NCBI GenBank assembly: GCA_003210735.1
Contig: QCUM01000002.1
Location: 1 to 64,000, forward strand
Direction: 5' to 3'
DNA: 64,000 nucleotides
Source: Synechococcus sp. AG-679-D13
Lineage (GTDB): Bacteria; Cyanobacteriota; Cyanobacteriia; PCC-6307; Cyanobiaceae
Position 1 is the stretch's first letter. Every line of letters begins with the position of its first letter. A program made the translations under genes and the position numbers. The notes beneath the pieces are model-generated. The model was not told the origin of the DNA and made no database searches. It saw nothing but the letters and a program-made list of their open reading frames with translations. Of the stretch, positions 31,505 through 40,168 are shown piece after piece.

Positions 31505-32830
31505 TTCACCTTCGTCTGCTTTTTTCTTCCCGTATGTTCTTCGTGTTGCTTCGTCAGCACGGGATTGGATGTTTAACCTTGCATAGTATTGATTGCAGAT
31601 TGCCATGCTGTGACCAGTTTGCTTTGCAACAGTAAAGATCTCAACACCTTCTTTGAGTCTTTCGTTCACATAGAACGACCTGCACGAATAAAAAGTATAT
31701 GCACTCTTCATTCCCAAAGAGTCCAGGACTTTTTTGTATGCATTGTAGATTCCTGTATAAGAAAGTTTCTTTCCTGTAATTGGGTTGGCAAATACAAGAG
31801 ACTTTCTTTCTGGTAAGTAGAACGATGGATTTTCAGCATTCCAATTCATATACAGTTCTTTGAGTCGAAGGAAGTATTCCCCACCAAGAAAGTTTCCTTC
31901 TCTCTCACGTTTGTTTTTCCTATCCCATATTCGTAGGTTGGCAATCCATTCATCTTTTTTCTCTCCATTGGGAAGGGTGACTGTTCTTTTTCTGATCTTC
32001 ACTCTGTCCCAAGTTAATTCCAAACCTTCACTGTCTGGTCTCCAACCAACATTCGTGCTGATGAGGAAGAAGAGGTATATAACTTGTCTCCACTCTGGTT
32101 TTTGTGATCGTGTGAGATTCTTCTCTTGTGACCATGCCCTGAATCTTCGATAAATCTTGGTGTAGTCACTGGGCTCAAATGGGGGGTTTGCATCGGCATC
32201 TTCTTTTGTTTGTTTGGTTTTTTGGATTGTTGGAGCAACTGTGACTAAACCTTCAGGAACCAGAAGATACTTAAACCACTCCTGAATCATGGTGACCTCA
32301 CGATTCACTGTTGAGTGCTTGGGTGCTTTGCGAAGTTTGTTAGTGCCACTACGGATATTTCCCTTCTCATCCAATCCAATTAACTTCCATCCCTCCTCCA
32401 TTCTCCATTTGCGGTATTCGATCCATCCGTCGTGAGGAATGTCTTTGACTAACTTCCATCCTTTGTATTCCGCATAGTTCGGGACATAGATATCGAAGAG
32501 GTGCCTGTGAGACCTGTAGAGGGTCGTTGAGAGTGACCCACCAGCATTCCTGTCCTCTTGTCTCTTAATCCACTTCTCACACAGTGACCTGATGGTTTTG
32601 GGTGATGCAGACCCAGTGGTCTTCATCTGTGTGATGACCTCTGCGAAGACCTCATATGCCTTGTCTGTGGCAATCCTTTTGTCTTCTGTCTTGAGTGACC
32701 GTTCTGCGTATTTACGATTGCCCGTATAGATGCGGCAATACCAATATTGAGTTCTCTTCTTTGCGAACTTTATCAACCACAGTTTCTTGGGGATGAGTTC
32801 TTCCAGCACCTGATACGACGACGACCCCAC
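31493..32830 (-). CDS. int: Tyrosine recombinase (integrase)
   Basis: A 445-residue protein transcribed inward from the right end of the element. The N-terminal part carries an arm-binding/core-binding-like region. The catalytic domain has the first Arg in GWRPDSEGLELTWDRV near residue 262, YSCRSFY near 383 (box II arginine, with the usual His replaced), the GH of TGHSMAICNQYY, and the nucleophile Tyr in NQYY near 414. Its GTG start lies seven bases inside the right GTTTGGAAC pair, so binding there could also repress the gene. It is the best candidate for the enzyme that inserted the element into groEL. Confidence 0.88.
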   Translation of the reverse strand: MGSSSYQVLEELIPKKLWLIKFAKKRTQYWYCRIYTGNRKYAERSLKTEDKRIATDKAYEVFAEVITQMKTTGSASPKTIRSLCEKWIKRQEDRNAGGSLSTTLYRSHRHLFDIYVPNYAEYKGWKLVKDIPHDGWIEYRKWRMEEGWKLIGLDEKGNIRSGTNKLRKAPKHSTVNREVTMIQEWFKYLLVPEGLVTVAPTIQKTKQTKEDADANPPFEPSDYTKIYRRFRAWSQEKNLTRSQKPEWRQVIYLFFLISTNVGWRPDSEGLELTWDRVKIRKRTVTLPNGEKKDEWIANLRIWDRKNKREREGNFLGGEYFLRLKELYMNWNAENPSFYLPERKSLVFANPITGKKLSYTGIYNAYKKVLDSLGMKSAYTFYSCRSFYVNERLKEGVEIFTVAKQTGHSMAICNQYYARLNIQSRADEATRRTYGKKKADEGELLF

Positions 32831-32836
32831 TGATTT

Positions 32837-32862
32837 GTTTGGAACAGTGTTTGGAACATTTT
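32837..32862. repeat. Right GTTTGGAAC pair (candidate integrase arm sites)
   Basis: Two exact GTTTGGAAC copies at 32837-32845 and 32849-32857, spaced 12 bp. The block matches the left block 23514-23539 at 23 of 26 positions and lies about 100 bp inside the right attachment core. Confidence 0.7.
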
Positions 32863-32943
32863 ACGGGAGGTTGCCCCGCATGTCCACTTATTGAGAAAAA
32901 GCAGATATATTTCGGTTTTTATTGAGAAAATGACTCTTGGTTG

Positions 32944-32959
32944 GACTTCGACTATTGAT
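32944..32959. repeat. Near-copy of the attachment core
   Basis: gacttcgactattgat differs from the groEL core at one base (a synonymous Tyr-codon change if read as groEL). It lies 21 bp before the exact right copy. It may be the element's own core or the scar of an earlier insertion. Confidence 0.65.
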
Positions 32960-32964
32960 ATAGG

Positions 32965-32980
32965 GACTTCGACTACTGAT
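32965..32980. repeat. Right attachment core (attR)
   Basis: gacttcgactactgat, identical to the groEL 3' end at 23321-23336. No coding sequence for groEL precedes it, so it is a duplicated end and not a gene. Confidence 0.8.
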
Positions 32981-33013
32981 CGTTATTAATCCACCTTTTG
33001 GTTTCGGATTCAA

Positions 33014-33039
33014 GCCTCCGCTTCGACGGGGGCTTTTTT
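33014..33039 (+). terminator. Orphan plus-strand terminator, probably the original groEL terminator
   Basis: GCCTCC, an eight-base loop and GGGGGC (one G-U pair) are followed by TTTTTT on the plus strand. No plus-strand gene lies directly upstream now; only the attR core does. This is what is expected if the element separated groEL from its native terminator. Confidence 0.65.
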
Positions 33040-33044
33040 ATGAC

Positions 33045-33875
33045 TCAGTCGATCAGCTGGTCAAGAATCTCTTTGGCCATGACAGATCCATAAAGATCGT
33101 TGCCATGAGTTAAATCCATGATTTGCGCATTGTTTGCATCATGAAGCTGGCCTCGTGAACTTAAAGAATTACGCATGTATTTATGCTGCGTTCTGAATCC
33201 ACATTCAGTGAGTAAGTATTCAGGAGGTAAGATAAATTTAATGATGGAATTTTTCGCAACGGTTTCCTTTGCAATCTCTCTGATCCTTTGGTTGTTGCTC
33301 TTGTAAATCTTAATGCTGTTTGGGCTTGAGCAGTATATTTTCGGATAAAATTTCTCAGAAGGCAATGGCCGGCCTATAAAATAAATTTTTTTTTGAAATA
33401 GTTTGAACAATTGATTGATCCATTGATAATGAGATAGGGGTGCGAGATCAATCTTTCCTTCTCGGAGATCATTGAAGTGTGAAAATGTTTGACTCGTAAG
33501 CTTGGCAGGAGAATATCGATCAAGAACCTGTTGAAGACAGCCCTTAGAGATCAGCTGTGGCTTAATATTTTCATACAGATTATTTTTCTTGTACAAATAT
33601 TGAGGGCAAAGAAGATTTGATTCGTGCGCGAAAATAATCGTGTCATAAGTAGTCAGAGAAATAAAATTATCGGAATTCGTGTTGCCTGTAAAACGATAAT
33701 TTTCTGCAGCATACTTGGAAAGTTTGAGGCAGTCGTCAACGATTTGAACTTCATTTAAGAATCGACTGGAAATTCCAAAGAAGTCAATAATTGGAAGTTT
33801 CTCTTGTGAGCTAATGATTTCAAACCCAGCTTTGATGGCCGCAACATGAGAAGCACCGAAACAAAGAATCTTCAT
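33045..33875 (-). CDS. SGNH-hydrolase-like protein in glycan islet
   Basis: A 276-residue protein. The N-terminus MKILCFGASHVAAIKAGFE places a serine in the block I position (GAS-H), and the C-terminal MDLTHGNDLYG has the D-x-x-H dyad expected of SGNH esterases or acyltransferases. The middle is divergent. A related protein is encoded two genes upstream in the transcript. It overlaps the GSCFA gene by four bases. It may add or remove acyl groups on a surface polysaccharide (inference). Codon use is AT-rich compared with the core genome. Confidence 0.65.
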   Translation of the reverse strand: MKILCFGASHVAAIKAGFEIISSQEKLPIIDFFGISSRFLNEVQIVDDCLKLSKYAAENYRFTGNTNSDNFISLTTYDTIIFAHESNLLCPQYLYKKNNLYENIKPQLISKGCLQQVLDRYSPAKLTSQTFSHFNDLREGKIDLAPLSHYQWINQLFKLFQKKIYFIGRPLPSEKFYPKIYCSSPNSIKIYKSNNQRIREIAKETVAKNSIIKFILPPEYLLTECGFRTQHKYMRNSLSSRGQLHDANNAQIMDLTHGNDLYGSVMAKEILDQLID

Positions 33876-34945
33876 CTTCTATTTGAACCAAAGGCATCTA
33901 GCAGAGCTTCTTCACATTGAACATCCTCAATCTTGTTTGAATCTAAAGATGGAGTTGCAATAGGTAGGCTTTGTTTTTTATTCTCTGCTCCAGTTGCTTC
34001 AAAAAAGTGACTCATAACCGTGGCGACTATCTCAGGTCTGATTGTTCTTAAGTTGTCTGCAAATGAAAGTGAATTTAGCCTGGGATTGTTGACAATCTCA
34101 TAAGAGGGGAAATAATCAATGTTAAGGTTACGTGAACATAATTCTGCAGCAGCAGATCGGAGTAATGCTTTCGATTGCATTGTTGCGACAAGAACATGTG
34201 TGTCGCTTGCCGTAGCTGTTAAAGGGACTGGAGATACGGTCAATAACATCTTAAACGGCTTTCCTCCGCGGATTTCATTGGTAATGGACAAAAATTGATT
34301 CATGTCGTCTTTTATTTGTTTGAAATTAGCATTATAAAATTTGTGTTTCCTTGGATTGAATCTGCCAGCCTGAGTGCCTGGAGCAATTGGAAATACTGTG
34401 CCAGAGGCACGATGCATCCAAGATTCAGTAAGGCCTAGTGTAAAGATAAAGATATCAAGTGACTTAAACATTTCTCGAACTTGTTCGATATGAAATTGTC
34501 GATGCTCAATTACTTGTTGTTTGCTGTCGAGCCCATCTGGCTCTACAGAGGGGCGTAATCCATCATAAAATTTGCTATTTTTTCTCCATATATATCCTTT
34601 TGGTTGATGGGATCCAAGACATTCCTTGGCAAGTTGATTGAGTTGTCTCGCCGAGTATATATTTCCATATCGCGCACTGTACATTGAATATCCGTACTTA
34701 ATATGAAGTTCATCTGGTAGTCCCGGTGGCGCAGGTTCTACGTCTAAAACGGTATAATGATTCTTTTTTAATTTATTCATTATATGTTGTGCAAAGCAGG
34801 AGCCCGCAGTGGCAATTTTTTGCAATCTATTGATTTCAAATTTGGGCTTCCAAATTTGATTAATTGCAAAGGGTGTTTCTTGTGCTACACCGCTTCTCCA
34901 AAAAGCCTCAGAAGGTAATGACTGATAGGGATGCTGAGAGGTCAT
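33872..34945 (-). CDS. GSCFA-domain protein
   Basis: A 357-residue protein with the family-defining motif ATAGSCFAQHIMNKL near residue 46. It is followed by YGNIYSARQLNQLAKECLG and IFTLGLTESWMHRASGTVFPIAPGT, as in other GSCFA proteins (a branch of the SGNH fold). The family is often found in cell-surface polysaccharide clusters, but its reaction is not established. Genes on either side are SGNH-like, and the set lies next to a sulfotransferase and a glycosyltransferase. Confidence 0.85.
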   Translation of the reverse strand: MTSQHPYQSLPSEAFWRSGVAQETPFAINQIWKPKFEINRLQKIATAGSCFAQHIMNKLKKNHYTVLDVEPAPPGLPDELHIKYGYSMYSARYGNIYSARQLNQLAKECLGSHQPKGYIWRKNSKFYDGLRPSVEPDGLDSKQQVIEHRQFHIEQVREMFKSLDIFIFTLGLTESWMHRASGTVFPIAPGTQAGRFNPRKHKFYNANFKQIKDDMNQFLSITNEIRGGKPFKMLLTVSPVPLTATASDTHVLVATMQSKALLRSAAAELCSRNLNIDYFPSYEIVNNPRLNSLSFADNLRTIRPEIVATVMSHFFEATGAENKKQSLPIATPSLDSNKIEDVQCEEALLDAFGSNRR

Positions 34946-34986
34946 GAAAAGGTCGAGTGATTTTAATTTAAAAGGATTAATAGTCT

Positions 34987-35757
34987 TTAATGGGATGGAT
35001 GACTCAAGACCTCAAGTATTTGTTTGTATAACCTCTCTCCATATTTCTGGTTTTTATGAATCCTGTCCTCTGCAATTTGCTTGTTTTGGTGGAGTGTTTT
35101 CCAGTCTCGGTATTTGTCTGGCCTGCAGTATTTAGAGCTAATATAAAAGCCATTTTCGAACAAATTTGAATTTGGTAGTACGATCTTGATGTCATGTGTT
35201 GATAATATGTACTCTCGTGCCCAATCTTGAATTCGCTCGGTAATCTCCGCAATGCTGCTATCGTTGATTTTAGTGGTACGTTGTGTGTTGCTTGAATAGG
35301 GATTCGCTAGAAAAAGCATCTTGCCTGTGAAATGCTCTTTGATGTTGAGCTGTTTTATCCAGTTTTTGTGAAGGTTCAGTGCATTTTGAAGCTCAGTGCT
35401 TTTACTTAGGATGTCTCTTAATTGGCTTTTTGATATGCGCTTCAAGCAATTCGCGTTGATATCAAAAGTGTTTTGTAGAAGCAGTGGAAGGTCAAGGGGG
35501 ATATGAATATTGAAAATAATGCAACTATAATGATTCAGATTCTTTTCCTTTTGCCCGAAAGTCAGTCGATAGATTTCATGGTCCCATGATGATGCATTTG
35601 TCGATAAGAATAGGCTGCCATTTTTGTTGATACGCAAATTTTTAAACAACCCTTCTGCTCTGTTAGCACATATGGCCAATGGTTTTTTGGGATGGTGTGT
35701 GCAAGGTTGAAAGCATGCTCCATAGCTTGATGAAAGCATTAGGATTTCTTGTTCCAT
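34987..35757 (-). CDS. SGNH-like protein, paralogue of the 33045 gene product
   Basis: A 256-residue protein. It begins EILMLSSSYGACFQPC and ends with GFYISSKYCRPDKYRDWKTL, then EDRIHKNQKYGERLYKQIL. This parallels GFRTQHKYMRNSLSSRGQL and MDLTHGNDLYGSVMAKEIL of the 33045 protein, including a D-x-x-H (DRIH). The two are thus diverged copies with the GSCFA gene between them. The role in surface glycan modification is inferred from context. The first part of the coding sequence is AT-rich. Confidence 0.6.
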   Translation of the reverse strand: MEQEILMLSSSYGACFQPCTHHPKKPLAICANRAEGLFKNLRINKNGSLFLSTNASSWDHEIYRLTFGQKEKNLNHYSCIIFNIHIPLDLPLLLQNTFDINANCLKRISKSQLRDILSKSTELQNALNLHKNWIKQLNIKEHFTGKMLFLANPYSSNTQRTTKINDSSIAEITERIQDWAREYILSTHDIKIVLPNSNLFENGFYISSKYCRPDKYRDWKTLHQNKQIAEDRIHKNQKYGERLYKQILEVLSHPSH

Positions 35758-35774
35758 GCCTTTTAATGATAAAT

Positions 35775-36575
35775 TTAGTTAATTGTAAGGTGCCTTGCCG
35801 TATCGGTTTTTGAGTTGTTTGCAGAGTTCAAGTGTGGCATTGACGCGTTAAAAATGTCGGGAATCCCAAGAAAATCTCGTATGTTTTCGACAGTCTGTTC
35901 TTTGGTGATATCAAGGATAAGAAGCATATCATCTCTTTCTTTAAAGTATTTTCGTATCTCCCCGTTGCGAAGCTTATAAAGTTGAATGCATGAGTCCTTG
36001 AATTCATCTGTGAACTCAAATTTTTTGTAATCATCCAGCGATTGAAGGTTATGTGCTTTGATGCCTTTTTTAAGCACATTTATTTGGTCTTCCATGAAAT
36101 AACCTATCCATCTATGGCTGTATCCTTTGTAGATATGTGCTTGTTGTATCCGTATACTGTCTGTAGCAAGATCAAGCAATGGAATACGGTATTGGTGGAT
36201 AAAACTTTGGAACCATTCTTCAGCTTCTCTTACGGTAAGGATAAACTTGCTATTTGGGAATAAAGCATCAAGGGCCACGTAGGTATTGCCCTGACTGACA
36301 GGAAGGTCTTGATGAAAATCGACAAGACTAATTTCTTTTTGTAGTGGAAGATAGTTTCCGGAAATTGCTTGAACGGTTGAGTTGATTTCTATCCTGGTTT
36401 GGTTGCTTAGGTAGCCAAGGATATCTGTCATTACAGCGTTAAGACTGCTCGTTCCCGTTTTGTTAAAGCCAATTCCAAAACATTTATTCCATTTTTTGTA
36501 AGAGCGGCACACTCTTTTTATTTCAGCTAGTTTCTTGGCGTAGCTCGCATCGTTTTCGAGATAGGTCTCACTCAT
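35775..36575 (-). CDS. Sulfotransferase family protein
   Basis: A 266-residue protein. The PAPS 5'-phosphosulfate loop is visible in CFGIGFNKTGTSSLNAVM (residues 34-51), and the 3'-phosphate-binding region is suggested by NSKFILTVREAEEWFQSFIHQY. The pattern matches the sulfotransferase P-loop-like fold used on carbohydrates. It likely transfers sulfate to a surface or extracellular glycan together with neighbouring genes. It reads away from the glycosyltransferase, sharing the 88-base gap 36576-36663. Confidence 0.8.
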   Translation of the reverse strand: MSETYLENDASYAKKLAEIKRVCRSYKKWNKCFGIGFNKTGTSSLNAVMTDILGYLSNQTRIEINSTVQAISGNYLPLQKEISLVDFHQDLPVSQGNTYVALDALFPNSKFILTVREAEEWFQSFIHQYRIPLLDLATDSIRIQQAHIYKGYSHRWIGYFMEDQINVLKKGIKAHNLQSLDDYKKFEFTDEFKDSCIQLYKLRNGEIRKYFKERDDMLLILDITKEQTVENIRDFLGIPDIFNASMPHLNSANNSKTDTARHLTIN

Positions 36576-36663
36576 GGGCTTTTGATGAGCGACGATTTGG
36601 TGGAATGGCGTCGTTTCTTGATGCCTTGAAAATACAAGGACTGTGCTTTTGTGATCCAGTAAG

Positions 36664-37497
36664 TTGATAGACTGCTATTATAGTAAGAAAGTGACTTTGA
36701 CTCAAACTGTTGGCATCGCTATTATTGCTTATAATAGGCCTGATTGTCTTGATAAGTGTTTGAATTCTTTATGGAATTCTCTTAATGATGAGTCGCCCCG
36801 TGTTGACTCGATTGCGTTGTTTGATGATGGCAGTCCATACGAGCTGACTTCTCTTCGGCAAAAATATTCAGGCTTGCATGTTTTTCAGTCGGACAGAAAT
36901 CACGGTGTTGTATTTAACAAAAATCGAGCTCTCTATTATTTTACGGAAATTTGTCCTGTCGATGTTGTTATTTTGCTTGAGGACGATGTGCTTTTGTCTG
37001 GGGATTGGCTTGATCCATGGCTCAAGGCTGTTCGTCTGCATCGTCATATGAATTATTCGCCTGGTTATTTCAGAATTCCAAGCTATGAGAAATACTGGCT
37101 CAAGCCTGATTCTGCAGGTACCCCGCAGGATCCTTACGTCTATAAGGTTGTTACAGGTCAGTGCACAGCATTAAGTACAGACTTGATCCGCTCTCAGGCT
37201 GGTTACATAAACCCGGCTTTCAAAGGTTATGGCCATGGACATGTCGAGTGGGCTTGTCGTCTTATTCAGCATGGGCATGGGGGGTATTGGAAAAGAGGGG
37301 TCGAAAGAGGATTTTTTGCGATTCCTTCTGGTGTTGAAATTCAACAAGCCATGTCCAATAAAGATCAGACTCAGATCAACCTTAATAAAGTGGTTATGGA
37401 TAATTTAATGGAAGAGGCTCAATTACCATACGTAGGCTTTCCGTGGAAGAATGATGATGAGCGTGAATTATTCCTTAGTGTCTTTCAATCGAACTGA
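36664..37497 (+). CDS. Family 2 glycosyltransferase
   Basis: A GT-A enzyme of about 277 residues. It opens TVGIAIIAYNRPDCLDKCLNSL, with SIALFDDGSPYEL next and the metal-binding acidic motif VVILLEDDVLLSGDWLDPWL near residue 100. A catalytic-region acidic motif may be HGHVEWACRLIQHG. The start is unclear: TTG at 36664 or GTG at 36691. It is the only plus-strand gene of the AT-rich glycan islet and ends ten bases before the converging secG. Confidence 0.82.
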   Translation: MIDCYYSKKVTLTQTVGIAIIAYNRPDCLDKCLNSLWNSLNDESPRVDSIALFDDGSPYELTSLRQKYSGLHVFQSDRNHGVVFNKNRALYYFTEICPVDVVILLEDDVLLSGDWLDPWLKAVRLHRHMNYSPGYFRIPSYEKYWLKPDSAGTPQDPYVYKVVTGQCTALSTDLIRSQAGYINPAFKGYGHGHVEWACRLIQHGHGGYWKRGVERGFFAIPSGVEIQQAMSNKDQTQINLNKVVMDNLMEEAQLPYVGFPWKNDDERELFLSVFQSN

Positions 37498-37507
37498 TTA
37501 ATTGTTT

Positions 37508-37741
37508 TTAGCCAAGCCAGCCCGCACTCAAGATCACCGCAAGGCTGAGAAAAACAGCTAACACCGTCCATGTGATGCGATTCAGCGTGGCTTCTGCACT
37601 GCTGGAGCTGCTGAACATGGAGCTTCCGCTCGCGGCCAGGCCTCCCATGCCACCGCCTTTGGGGCTGTGAAGCAAAACCAGAACGATCAGCAGAACACCA
37701 CTACCGATCCAGGCCCAGGACAAAACAGACGTGAGCATCAA
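37508..37741 (-). CDS. secG: Preprotein translocase subunit SecG
   Basis: A 77-residue protein with two membrane helices separated by the Gly-rich cytoplasmic loop [21 protein letters not shown]. This is the hallmark of SecG, which aids SecA cycling in the SecYEG channel. It overlaps the start-side gene gpmI by four bases, so it is co-transcribed with it. It marks the return to core genome after the islet. Confidence 0.93.
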   Translation of the reverse strand: MMLTSVLSWAWIGSGVLLIVLVLLHSPKGGGMGGLAASGSSMFSSSSSAEATLNRITWTVLAVFLSLAVILSAGWLG

Positions 37742-39369
37742 ACGGGCTGGGGAAGGCGGGCAGTCATTGGAGCTTTATCGATATTGGAAACCGGTTCTAT
37801 CAGGCTACGGCCTGTCATCGCGGCAGGTTGGTCGAGGTTGAGAATCTGCAGCAGGGTCGGAGCAATGTCAGCGAGACCTCCATCGCTTCGTAGCGATATG
37901 TCGTTGCCGTGGCCGATCAACTTGCGTTGCTCCCCCTCCACCAGGATGAAGGGGACAGGATTTGTCGTATGAGCAGTCCAGGCTTGACCGTCCGGGCCTT
38001 GCATCAGTTCAGCATTGCCATGGTCGGCGGTGATCAGCATCGTTCCGCCACGCCGGCCCACAGCATCCAGCAAGCGCCCGATGCAGCCATCCACTGTGGC
38101 GATGGCTTCCTTGGCCGCATCCATGACGCCGGTGTGCCCCACCATGTCGGGGTTGGCGTAGTTGATCACAATCAGGCTGTAGATCCCTTCCTCGATGGCG
38201 GCGATACAGCTTTCGGTGAGTTGATCGGCCGACATGGCGGGTGACAGGTCGTAGGTGGCGACCCGTGGTGAAGGCACGAGGTGCCTCTCTTCTCCAGGCA
38301 GGGGCTGTTCGATTCCCCCGTTCATGAAGTAGGTCACGTGGGGATATTTCTCAGTTTCTGCAGTCCGGTACTGGCGTAATCCGGCACTCGAGACAACCTG
38401 GCCGAGAAGGTCGTTCAGGGGTTCGGGTGGAAAGGCCACAGCCACAGGCAGGCCTTGCTCCACCTGGGTGAAGGTGACCACATCCAGCGCAGGGGTATGA
38501 CGGCGCTCAAAGCCATCGAAGTTCGGTAAACACAGGGTCTGCACGATCTGACGGGCCCGGTCGGGACGAAAATTGAACAGCAAAACGCTGTCCCCGTCCT
38601 GCATGACGGCCTTGCTCAGTCGCAGGGGTTCAAGAAATTCGTCCGTCACCCCTGCGGCGTAGCTGGCTTCCAGCAATTCCCGGGGGCTTTGGTCAGCCTG
38701 AGGGAATGTTGGATCGGTGTAGAGGTCGTAGGCCTTTTCAGTGCGCTCCCAACGTTTGTCCCGGTCCATGGCCCAGTAGCGACCACACAAGCTTGCTAAT
38801 TCGCCCACTCCCGTCTCAGCGAGTGCAGTCTCAACGGCATGGACGTAACCCCAGGCGCTTTGCGTCGGGGTGTCGCGACCATCCGTCACGGCATGAACCG
38901 CCAGCTTGCGGATGCCTGCAGCTGCAGCCCAGCGGATCAGTCCGCAGAGATGGTCGACGTGGCTGTGGACGCCGCCATCGGAGCAGAGTCCCAGCAGGTG
39001 CAGGGTGCCGTTACTGCTCACCATCCGTTCGGCGAGCTCTTGCAGCACCTTGGTGGTCTTGAGCTGGTCCTGGCGGACGGTGTCGCTGATCCGCACCAAC
39101 TCCTGGCGGATAATTCGACCTGCGCCGATGGTGAGGTGCCCCACCTCGGAATTGCCCATCTGCTGATCCGGCAGCCCCACATGGGACCCACTGGCCTCGA
39201 TCAGTGTGTGTGGGTAGGCATGCCAGAGAGCTTCCATGACCGGGGTGTCGCCCTGGCGGATGGCGTTGTGCTCTGAATCATTTCGATGGCCCCAACCGTC
39301 CAGAATGGTCAGTACGACAGGTGCAATTCCCCTGTTTCGCCCTGAACCATTGGAACTGCTGTTGTCCAC
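37738..39369 (-). CDS. gpmI: 2,3-bisphosphoglycerate-independent phosphoglycerate mutase
   Basis: A 543-residue Mn2+ enzyme of the alkaline phosphatase superfamily that interconverts 3- and 2-phosphoglycerate. It has the N-terminal metal-binding [14 protein letters not shown], the phosphoserine motif [16 protein letters not shown], the substrate loop [10 protein letters not shown] and the C-terminal metal ligands [13 protein letters not shown] and [11 protein letters not shown]. The length is normal. It sits in carbon metabolism between the Calvin cycle and lower glycolysis. Confidence 0.96.
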   Translation of the reverse strand: MDNSSSNGSGRNRGIAPVVLTILDGWGHRNDSEHNAIRQGDTPVMEALWHAYPHTLIEASGSHVGLPDQQMGNSEVGHLTIGAGRIIRQELVRISDTVRQDQLKTTKVLQELAERMVSSNGTLHLLGLCSDGGVHSHVDHLCGLIRWAAAAGIRKLAVHAVTDGRDTPTQSAWGYVHAVETALAETGVGELASLCGRYWAMDRDKRWERTEKAYDLYTDPTFPQADQSPRELLEASYAAGVTDEFLEPLRLSKAVMQDGDSVLLFNFRPDRARQIVQTLCLPNFDGFERRHTPALDVVTFTQVEQGLPVAVAFPPEPLNDLLGQVVSSAGLRQYRTAETEKYPHVTYFMNGGIEQPLPGEERHLVPSPRVATYDLSPAMSADQLTESCIAAIEEGIYSLIVINYANPDMVGHTGVMDAAKEAIATVDGCIGRLLDAVGRRGGTMLITADHGNAELMQGPDGQAWTAHTTNPVPFILVEGEQRKLIGHGNDISLRSDGGLADIAPTLLQILNLDQPAAMTGRSLIEPVSNIDKAPMTARLPQPV

Positions 39370-39476
39370 GTACCCCCCACTCGCGTCGGTTCTTTAGGAC
39401 TTTTGCAGAATCAACCTAACGCTCCATCCGCCTTCAAGCTGCTCTTTTCTGGTAACAACACACCCCTCTCTTTCAT

Positions 39477-40037
39477 ATGAGCGAGCGTCCTGATGCCGAT
39501 CGGATCGCGATCCTCTCGGACCGGGAGCTGAGTCGAACCCTGTCTCGCCTGGCCTCCCAGGTGCTGGAAAGCGTTGATGACAGCCAAAGCCTGATGCTTC
39601 TAGGGATTCCCACCCGTGGGGTTCAGTTGTCGCAGGTGCTGGCGAGGGAGTTGGAGCGGCTCACCGGCCACCCCATTGCGCAGGGATCGATCGATCCAAC
39701 ATTCCATCGGGATGATCTGGAACGCATCGGCACCCGAATGCCTCAGGTCACAACGCTTCCAAACAGCGTTGAGCAGCGTCAGGTGGTGCTGGTGGATGAC
39801 GTGATTTTCACCGGTCGCACCGTTCGTGCGGCGCTGGAAGCGTTGCAGAGCTGGGGCCGTCCCCAAAGGGTGATGTTGCTGGCGATGGTCGATCGGGGCC
39901 ATCGAGAGCTGCCCATCCAACCCGACTTCTGCGGCCGGGTGGTTCCAACGCGCCGCAATGAAACCATCGAATTGCGGCTTCGCGATGTGGATGACGAAGA
40001 AGGTGTTTTCTTGCGTCGCCTGAATGCGCCGGGATGA
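39477..40037 (+). CDS. pyrR: PyrR bifunctional pyrimidine regulator / uracil phosphoribosyltransferase
   Basis: A 186-residue PRT-fold protein with the PRPP-binding motif VVLVDDVIFTGRTVRAALEAL and the PyrR-typical GIPTRGVQLSQVLA. In Bacillus PyrR binds pyr mRNA. In cyanobacteria the regulatory role is uncertain, and uracil salvage may be its main function. It is divergent from gpmI, with 107 bases between the starts. Confidence 0.9.
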   Translation: MSERPDADRIAILSDRELSRTLSRLASQVLESVDDSQSLMLLGIPTRGVQLSQVLARELERLTGHPIAQGSIDPTFHRDDLERIGTRMPQVTTLPNSVEQRQVVLVDDVIFTGRTVRAALEALQSWGRPQRVMLLAMVDRGHRELPIQPDFCGRVVPTRRNETIELRLRDVDDEEGVFLRRLNAPG

Positions 40038-40168
40038 AGTCACCCGGTTAAAGCGTCCTCTCATCGCCTCTGAAGGCCACGGGTACCGCTTTGGAGCAAT
40101 TGATTTCGCTCCCTTGCCAGCCCAGGCGCTGTTCTGCATCAGGATTCCGACCAAAGGTCGGGTCCGCT

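Noticed and set aside
33045-37497. Possibility that the glycan islet is part of the groEL-targeting element
   Set aside because: The attachment core lies before the islet at 32965-32980 and I find no further copy of it near 37.5 kb, so the islet is outside the visible element borders.
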